DNA of 64,000 bases, taken from NCBI GenBank assembly GCA_024509875.1, contig JAMPIV010011354.1, forward strand, positions 310,001-374,000, written 5' to 3'. The stretch is from Oreohelix idahoensis (Eukaryota > Mollusca > Gastropoda > Stylommatophora > Oreohelicidae). The translations under genes and the position numbers were made by a program. Positions 57,664 to 64,000 of this stretch are shown in pieces. Position 1 is the stretch's first letter. Each line of letters starts with the position of its first letter. Below the pieces are notes generated by a model, which had not been told where the DNA came from, ran no database searches, and was given only the letters and a program-made list of their open reading frames with translations.

Positions 57664-58533
57664 GAGCGAGTGAGAGAGCCCGAGAGGGTGATAAATAAAA
57701 ATGGTAATACCTGAGGCAAAGACATATGTGTGCTAAATAACTGTGTCATCCCAATCGTCATCAAATGATAAAAAAACATTTGTAATTTATTTCGCTTTTA
57801 AATCAAAATCATTCAGCCAGTGTCTTAAAAACTGGTGTTGGTAATCACAATGCTTCATATCTCACGGTTTACAGAGCTTGTTGTACTATCGTCCCATGCC
57901 ACGAAGCCAGTTTATTCCAACATTTTTTCTCGGTATCTTCTATTTGATCTCTTATTAACCAGTTTTATTTAAAATCACTTCAGTTTTGTATGTGTGTCGC
58001 GTTTCAAATCTTTGACGTTCAAAATCTTTATATTCCACCCATGGTAGACAGCTGAAACTTTGCAAGCTTTTCTTGCTGCATTTTCATGTATAAAGTTTTG
58101 ACCGGCATTGATTCAGCCGATATTTATGCAATAATTACAAGAATGTAAATAAGATGGAAATAACTTCATTTATGTAGAGTTTTAAAGTAAGGCAAACAAT
58201 GAACTAGGAATATATATTTGAGTCGGCGGGCGTCGGATGGTGAACGGTGATGAGTAGATTAAATCAAAATGTTTCTTCAAACAACTATGTCAGCGAATCG
58301 TTAGTTTAAACACATTTCTAGTAATGACCAACTTTGTTGTGAGCCTTACATTAGGGGTTTAAACTCAATAATGTACATTTTTTTTCTTTCAAAGATGATT
58401 TTCCCTCGACAATGGTTCCGAAACATTAACATTTAGTTATGATTTAAAAACATAACACTCGTAAATGAAAAACAGGATCACGTTTAGTGTTGTTACCAAA
58501 TGCTCTAAAAATAGAACAAAAGTAAATGGCCAG
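57664..58533. other. Non-coding stretch
   Basis: AT-rich, no gene or repeat recognised. The last bases form the LINE-2 target. Confidence 0.4.
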
Positions 58534-58548
58534 TTATCATTCATGTCT
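58534..58548. repeat. LINE-2 target-site duplication (left)
   Basis: TTATCATTCATGTCT recurs exactly at 59741-59755 after the (ATT)n tail. A 15-base duplication fits target-primed reverse transcription. Confidence 0.9.
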
Positions 58549-59710
58549 GGAAATGATAAAGTCATTCCATGACGGCATGAAGGGAACAGTCCAATATGCT
58601 GGAAGCACGTCACAGCCCTTTGATATACGAAGTGGCGTTAAACAAGGCTGTGTTCTGGCTCCGACCCTCTTCGGAATCTTCTTTGCCTTACTCTTGAGAC
58701 ATGCATTCAGAGATGCAACTGAAGGAATATGCCTTCACACTAGGTCAGATGGCCGTCTATTTAATCTTTCAAGGCTGAAGGCAAAAACAAAAATCAGAAG
58801 GGTCACTATAAGAGACTTGTTGTTTGCTGATGATGCTGCAGTCGTCACTCAAAGCCAACAGGAGCTTCAGAGCTTGATGAATCGCTTCACTAAAGCATGC
58901 AAGGACTTTGGCCTCACAATAAGTCTAAAGAAAACGAATGTGCTGAGTCAGGATGTGGGTGCTGCACCAGTTATCACTATCGATAACTATGAATTGGCAG
59001 TGGTGCACCACTTCACATACCTAGGGTCTACCATCAATGACAAACTCTCACTGGATACAGAAATCGACAGCCGCATTGGCAAAGCTGCAGCTATCTTTGC
59101 CCGCCTCACATCGCGTGTTTGGGGAAACTCTAAACTCACAATGAAGACCAAAGCTGCGGTATATAATGTCTGCGTCACCAGCACACTCCTATATGGCAGC
59201 GAGACCTGGACGACCTATGCTAAGCAAGAAAGAAGGCTCAATACCTTCCATTTGCGGTGTCTACGCCGCATCCTCGGCATCTCGTGGAAAGATAAAGTGA
59301 CAAATGTTGAGGTGTTGTCACGTGCTGGCCTTCAAAGTATGTATACGCTTCTTAGACAGCGCAGACTTCGCTGGCTTGGCCATGTTCGCCGCATGGAAGA
59401 TGGTCGCATCCCAAAAGATATCTTCTACGGACAATTAGCAGATGGCAAGAGAACAGTTGGGCGACCACAGCTGAGGTTCAAAGATGTGTGCAAGAGAGAT
59501 ATGAGGGCACTGGACATGGATCCAGCAACATGGGAGGATGAAGCTGCCGATCGCACTAAGTGGCGATGCTATTTACGGCGCCACCTCAGATTGGGCGAAG
59601 AGAGGCTCACACAAGAAGCAGAGGTGAGGAGAAAACGTCGAAAGGAGCACCAGGAAAATAAGCAGCTGAGGGCTGTCACCTCAGGGGCGCATTCCCATAG
59701 TCAGTTATGA
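58549..59710 (+). pseudogene. LINE-2 reverse transcriptase C-terminal two-thirds
   Basis: Open frame coding EMIKSFHDGMKG, the GVKQGCVLAPTLFGIFFA block, FADD at 58823-58834, a thumb with FTYLGSTIN, TLLYGSETWT, a CLRRILGISW block and GHVRRMEDGRIPK, ending HSQL at a TGA. The fingers, the first catalytic Asp block and the endonuclease are missing through 5' truncation. The first residues of the open frame (from 58526) belong to the target site, not the LINE. A diverged 3' end of the same family is at 34039-34206. Confidence 0.9.
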
Positions 59711-59740
59711 CTGAAGGGGCTATTATTATTATTATTATTA
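58549..59740 (+). mobile_element. LINE-2 (local name), 5'-truncated, with target duplications
   Basis: Non-LTR element starting inside the RT coding region and ending in an (ATT)n tail (59720-59740), bounded by the 15-bp duplication. The frame is open to its natural stop, which implies a fairly recent insertion. Confidence 0.92.
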
Positions 59741-59755
59741 TTATCATTCATGTCT

Positions 59756-60055
59756 ACTGTGTGGGAGAATTATGTTGTCATTATCTTTCGCTTTTCGCTT
59801 CTTATGAGCATAAAGCCACCACTGCATATAGTCCCTTTGCAGGAAGCCTGCACCAAGCATTCACATGCTCATACAGCAATGGTTTCTGTAGCAACGTGTT
59901 TGACATGATGAGGTTGTCAGCCTCATACACACACTCATATTAGTCACCTTGTACAACATGCCGGAGTGAGCAGTATAATTCTTCCTTTGTCTCATCAGAG
60001 ATCCCGGAAACTACCCGTGGCAATTATATCAATGGAGGCGGATAATATGAGGCAG
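59756..60055 (+). repeat. Dispersed repeat family D copy
   Basis: GCAGGAAGCCTGCACCAAGC, TTTCTGTAGCAACGTGTTTG, ACATGATGAGGTTG, CTTGTACAACATGCCGG and GGAAACTACCCGTGGCA. Best-preserved copy, about 59830-60025. Confidence 0.7.
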
Positions 60056-60175
60056 TTCATACAGCTGATATCCTCATCATGTAAAACAGATTGTTACAGA
60101 AACCACTGCTCCAAGAATAATTGAGCGCTTTGGTGGAGACTTCCTGCAAGTGACTAGCTGCAGTTCTGGCTCCAT
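60056..60175 (-). repeat. Dispersed repeat family D fragment, inverted
   Basis: CTCATCATGTAAAACAGATT, GTTACAGAAACCACTGCTCC and GACTTCCTGCA form the reverse complement of the preceding copy. The two make an inverted pair. Confidence 0.7.
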
Positions 60176-60286
60176 GCTCCATTGGAAACAAAATAAGGAA
60201 AATGTAATGTGGATGAGCTAACACAAACATACAACACAGAGACCAACATCCGGGCACTCACAGGTCTAGTCTATGGTCGTCCTGTA

Positions 60287-60535
60287 TCAGGGGATGTCAT
60301 CGTCCTCCTCCCAAGGTGGCGCTGTCGGTAGCATGTTGTGTAGGGACAGGTCGGCGAGGAATACCTCACTGTCGTCGTTAGCCGAGAAAAACGGGAAGGG
60401 AAAGTTGCTGTCTTCGGGGGAAAGTAGTGGGTGGCACGTAACCTTGTGCTGCTGACCTTTCAAGGCTACTGTGCCGATAACTATGTCGACAGGAAGCTTG
60501 ACCTTACGGGCGACACCGCTAGGTTTGATGCATAA
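60287..60535 (-). CDS. Terminal exon, probable arrestin-domain protein
   Basis: On the minus strand an acceptor (CTACTTCACAG, AG at 60537-60536) is followed by an open frame of 82 codons and a TGA at 60289-60287. The product begins LCIKPSGVARKVKLPVDIVI and continues GTVAL, resembling the late beta-strand (leucine/proline/VIGT) region of arrestin C-terminal domains. It ends with an acidic PPWEEDDDIP tail, as seen in arrestin-domain-containing (alpha-arrestin) proteins. Base composition is richer in G/C than its surroundings, as expected of a conserved exon. Upstream exons must lie to the right, beyond the minisatellite, perhaps outside the window. The polyadenylation site was not identified. 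The family call is from motif resemblance only; exon status is more certain than the family. Confidence 0.6.
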   Translation of the reverse strand, partial: LCIKPSGVARKVKLPVDIVIGTVALKGQQHKVTCHPLLSPEDSNFPFPFFSANDDSEVFLADLSLHNMLPTAPPWEEDDDIP

Positions 60536-60544
60536 CTGTGAAGT

Positions 60545-62165
60545 AGAAATTAATAAAATGATTAGTTTACATAACTGTCAACTTTACATTAACAAAGTGA
60601 CGATACACGTATCTGTCAACTTTACATTAACAAAGTAATGAGTACACGTAACTATAAACTTTACATTAACAAAGTGATGAGTACACGTAACTGTCAACTT
60701 TACATAAACAAAATGGTCAGTACACGTAACTGTCAACTTTACATTAACAAAATGATGAGTAGGCCTACACATAACTGTCAACTTTACATTAACAAAATGA
60801 TTGGTTTACGTAACTGACAAGTAGCCATTAACAAAATTATTGGTTCATGCAAATGTCAAGTAGAAGTTAACAAAATTATTGTTTAACGAGTACGTAACTG
60901 TCAAGAAGTCATTGACAAAATGATTGATTCAAGTAACTGTCAAGTAGTCATTAACAAAATGATTGGTTCACGTAACTGTCAAGTAGTCATTTACAAAATG
61001 ATTGGTTCACGTAACTGTCAAGTAGTCATTGACAAAATTATTGGTTCACATAATTGTCAAGTAGTCATTAACAAAATGATTGGTTCACGTAACTGTCAAG
61101 CAGTCATTAACAAAATGATTGGTTCACGTAACTGTCAAGTAGCCATTAACAAAATGACTGGTTCACGTAACTGTCAAGTAGTTATTGACAAAATTATTGG
61201 TTCACATAATTGTCAAGTAGTCATTAACAAAATGATTGGTTCATGTAACTGTCAAGTAGTCATTGACAAAGTGATTGGTTCACATAATTGTCAAGTAGTC
61301 ATTAACAAAATGATTGGTTCACGTAACTGTCAAGTAGTCATTAACAAAATGATTGGTTCACGTAACTGTCAAGTAGTCATTGACAAAATTATTGGTTCAC
61401 ATAATTGTCAAGTAGTCATTAACAAAATGATTGGTTCATGTAACTGTCAAGTAGTCATTAACAAAGTGATTGGTTCACGTAACTGTCAAGTAGTCATTGA
61501 CAAAATTATTGGTTCACATAATTGTCAAGTAGTCATTAACAAAATGATTGGTTCACGTAACTGTCAAGTAGTCATTAACAAAATGATTGGTTCACGTAAC
61601 TGTCAAGTAGTCATTAACAAAATTATTGGTTCACATAATTGTCAAGTAGTCATTAACAAAATGATTGGTTCACGTAACTGTCAAGTAGTAATTAACAAAA
61701 TGATTGTTTCCCGTAACTGTCAAGTAGTCATTGACAAAATTATTGGTTTACATAATTGTCAAGTAGTCATTAACAAAATGATTGGTTCACGTAACTGTCT
61801 AGTAGTCATTAACAAAATGATTGGTTCACGTAACTGTCAAGTAGTCATTAACAAAATGATTGGTTCACGTAACTGTCAAGTAGTCATTAACAAAATCATT
61901 GGTTCACGTAACTGTCAAGTAGCCATTAACAAAATGACTGGTTCACGTAACTGTCAAGTAATCGTTAACAAAATGATTGGTAGACGTAAATAAAATGATC
62001 AGTTCAAATAACTATTTAAGTTTACAATAACAAAATGTCTGGTACACATAACTGTCAAGTAGACAGTAACCAGCAGTGTACAAAACTATAAAGTCTGTAT
62101 TAATAAAATGATAAAAATACATAATTATCAAGCTTACATTAACAAAATGATCAGTATACATAACT
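60545..62165 (+). repeat. 39-bp minisatellite with 117-bp higher-order period
   Basis: About 40 units of the type TCATTAACAAAATGATTGGT, TCACGTAACTGTCAAGTAG. The flanks are diverged; the core is 60900-61990. A variant unit with TTCACATAATTG recurs at 61281, 61398, 61515, 61632 and 61749, that is every 117 bp or three units. Because 39 is a multiple of three, a 357-codon frame stays open by chance. It probably sits in the intron upstream of the exon at 60287-60535. Confidence 0.92.
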
Positions 62166-62254
62166 GGCACGGAGATTTCTTATTTTTTTTCCTTCGCTCT
62201 CGTAAAACTACATCTATTTTTCACATGTAGTTAGCGCCCTGTCTCATTAAGTAT

Positions 62255-62505
62255 ATAGAAAGACAGAAAAATAAATTGGTTTGACCATCTCATGAGAATG
62301 GAGCCCGATCAAAAACAACTAACCACCAACAACAGTAACAGATCTGGTTCCAGGGCACAGAGAAGACAACGAGGCAAATGAATAGACACCATTACAGAAA
62401 TCCGGCAACACTGGCTCACAGTAGCCAAAGCAATGAACTTGGCTCAAGAACACAAACATCAGATCCCCACTACGCTTCAAAACAATAGCGGAATAAAAAA
62501 GAACA
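62255..62505 (+). pseudogene. LINE C-terminal fragment
   Basis: The plus strand codes, with frameshifts and a stop, RMEPDQKQLTT, QRRQRGK, IDTITEIRQHWLTVAKAMNL, the basic C-terminal region seen in LINE RTs. Confidence 0.65.
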
Positions 62506-62519
62506 AGCGAAAAAGTAAG

Positions 62520-63111
62520 TCCTCAGAATAGACTTACTTACTACTTGCTTAGTCGTTTCCCTTCTACTCTAGGGTGTAGAGGTTTGCAAGAGAAAACGCC
62601 ATACTATCATATCAGCTGTCTTCTTCCTGGCCTGGTTCCAATCTAGTCCTCGGTCCTTCAGATCTCGCCTAATGTCCTCCGAGCGAACTTTGGATGGTCC
62701 TGGAGGTCTGGATCTCTGGCTCTTAGTTTCCTATACGTGTCATGCAAACCAATTTTCTACCATTCTGTAGACATGGTCAAATCATCGTTGTTGGAAGTGT
62801 TCTACTTGGGTCTGCAAGGACTGGGTTTTGACGCCTTGCTGTATAGTCTGGTTGCGGACCATATCTCCTCTTGTTACTTCAGCCACCTTCCTCAGATACC
62901 TCATTTCTGAGGTTTGGATCTGGCTTTTATGGGTTGTAGTCATTGCCCATGACTCGCATCCATAGGTCAAGACCGGAACATAAGTTGAGCGGTATACATC
63001 CATCCTCGATTTACGGCCTGAAAATGTCATCCAGCTGCTGCTCTTTGTGTAGCCATCTTTGATGCCTCCCTTCCAGTCAATGACAGCTCCAGTGAATAGC
63101 AACACCTTTAT
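62520..63111 (-). pseudogene. LINE family L5 RT C-terminal fragment (minus)
   Basis: The minus strand codes MDVYRSTYVPVLTYGCESWA, then a Q-rich region and MRYLRKVAEVTRGDMVRNQT. Closely parallels 55630-56250. Confidence 0.8.
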
Positions 63112-63124
63112 AAGAGTAGGCATT
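63112..63124. repeat. Target duplication of the SINE at 63125
   Basis: AAGAGTAGGCATT before the SINE recurs at 63407-63419 after its poly(A). Confidence 0.88.
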
Positions 63125-63406
63125 GGGAGCCGCGCTGGTGTAATGGCTACAACGTTGTACTGGCGACCAGGTGTTCATGGTTCAAACCCGGCCGTCGTCG
63201 TTTGAAGAAATGTTTACGACCGGAAATTTGACTGAATAATCTGAACGGCTCCTGCACATAAATCCCGTGTGGATGGGAAGGAGCGAAGCTCCTGACCGGG
63301 TTGGAAGGAAAGTCCACTGACCCCCCAGCCTCGCAATGACATGTCATTGGGCCGAAAGAGCTGGAAAGCTCGAGTGCCGCTGGTTATAGAAAAAAAAAAA
63401 AAAAAA
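63125..63406 (+). mobile_element. SINE-B2, complete, with 13-bp target duplication
   Basis: GGGAGCCGCGCTGGTGTAAT head with A-box-like TGTAATGGCTACAACG and B-box-like GGTTCAAACCC, then the body shared with 19505-19674 and a tail of about 18 A. The target duplication AAGAGTAGGCATT is exact, so insertion is recent. Confidence 0.88.
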
Positions 63407-63520
63407 AAGAGTAGGCATTTTCCAAATTAAAAGTAGGCATTTTCCAAATTAAAAGTAGGCATTTTCCAAATTAAAAGTAGGCATTTTCCAAAATAAGAGT
63501 AGGCATTTTCCAAATTTAAA
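63407..63520 (+). repeat. 22-bp minisatellite, about 5 copies
   Basis: AGTAGGCATTTTCCAAATTA(AA), with one unit AAATAAG. The first unit is shared with the SINE target duplication. Confidence 0.9.
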
Positions 63521-64000
63521 AGCTGAGAACCACTCATGTGTAACACTTTTTAAAACCCTGACTCACACTGACGCAAACCCTGACTCACACTGACGCAAAC
63601 CTTGCCCGGAAGATTGAGCACCACTTCACCTGATGGTGGATAATCCAAGCCAGCCTTCCGCATTTAACTTTTCATTTAAACAAAACCTCAACGCCTCTGT
63701 TTCTGACACAAAACACAGCTACATCTACTTCACTCCGTCTCTACAATGTTGCGAATTGTAATGTTAACTTAAACATCTACAAAAATTGTTTATACTCCGA
63801 TCGCACTGACATGAACAGATTACGTGTATACGGAAACTATAAAAGTCCAAAAAAAAAAAACAAGTCGGAAATGCGTAGGTTGAAAGCTATTTTAGTTTGT
63901 TAATTTAATTAGCTCATAATTATAAGGGCCCTGGCTCAATGTCTTTTTTTAAAAATCACTTTTATTTGAGATCATGTGAGCTTTGTATATTTGTGGCGTT
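63521..64000. other. Non-coding stretch
   Basis: A 22-bp direct duplication CCCTGACTCACACTGACGCA(AA) at about 63556-63600. Otherwise nothing recognised. Confidence 0.45.

Noticed and set aside
60920..61993. A 357-codon open frame of 13-residue repeats, which could look like a repeat protein
   Set aside because: The 39-bp unit is a multiple of three and lacks stops, so the frame is open by arithmetic. Flanking diverged units are not in frame, and no gene context is seen on the plus strand.

Overview
The window is animal nuclear DNA dominated by transposable elements. Repeat content fits a lophotrochozoan, possibly mollusc, genome: tRNA-headed SINEs, 5'-truncated LINE pieces, (GATA)n, many minisatellites, and Tigger, hAT and mariner-like transposons. 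The taxon is inference. Only one segment looks like a host gene: a minus-strand terminal exon at 60287-60535 resembling the C-terminal part of an arrestin-domain protein. No RNA gene, CRISPR array or prokaryotic feature was found.

Layout. 1-5763: 5' part of a degenerate minus-strand LTR retrotransposon (element C). 5764-16440: a LINE reverse-transcriptase gene cut in two by the complete LTR retrotransposon A (6825-16142, TSD AGGTC). 16441-36100: patchwork of SINEs, LINE 3' ends, a mariner-like element inside a SINE and carrying another SINE (17525-18520), minisatellites, a large (GATA)n domain with a palindrome (22850-23640) and a duplicated MITE-like hairpin (28836-29870). 36275-40266: a Tigger-like transposon interrupted by a hAT-like element (37373-39033). 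40400-46053: LINE and SINE debris and AT-rich unassigned DNA. 46059-55326: complete LTR retrotransposon B (TSD GTAAT), nearly identical to A. 55630-60170: LINE fragments, including one with an exact 15-bp TSD (58549-59740). 60287-60535: host exon, followed by a 1.6-kb 39-bp minisatellite with a 117-bp higher-order period. 62255-64000: LINE remnants, a SINE with a 13-bp TSD and short minisatellites.

The most notable system is the A/B/C retrotransposon family. One open reading frame of about 1,640 codons encodes Gag, protease, integrase, reverse transcriptase and RNase H in that order. The integrase precedes the reverse transcriptase, as in Ty1/copia, but the sequence motifs are Ty3/gypsy-like. 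This is the order known from the Gmr1-like group. Gag has an expandable 9-residue coiled-coil repeat and a CPxC...CGH cysteine/histidine cluster instead of a CCHC knuckle. A and B have intact frames and nearly identical LTR pairs, so both are recent insertions.
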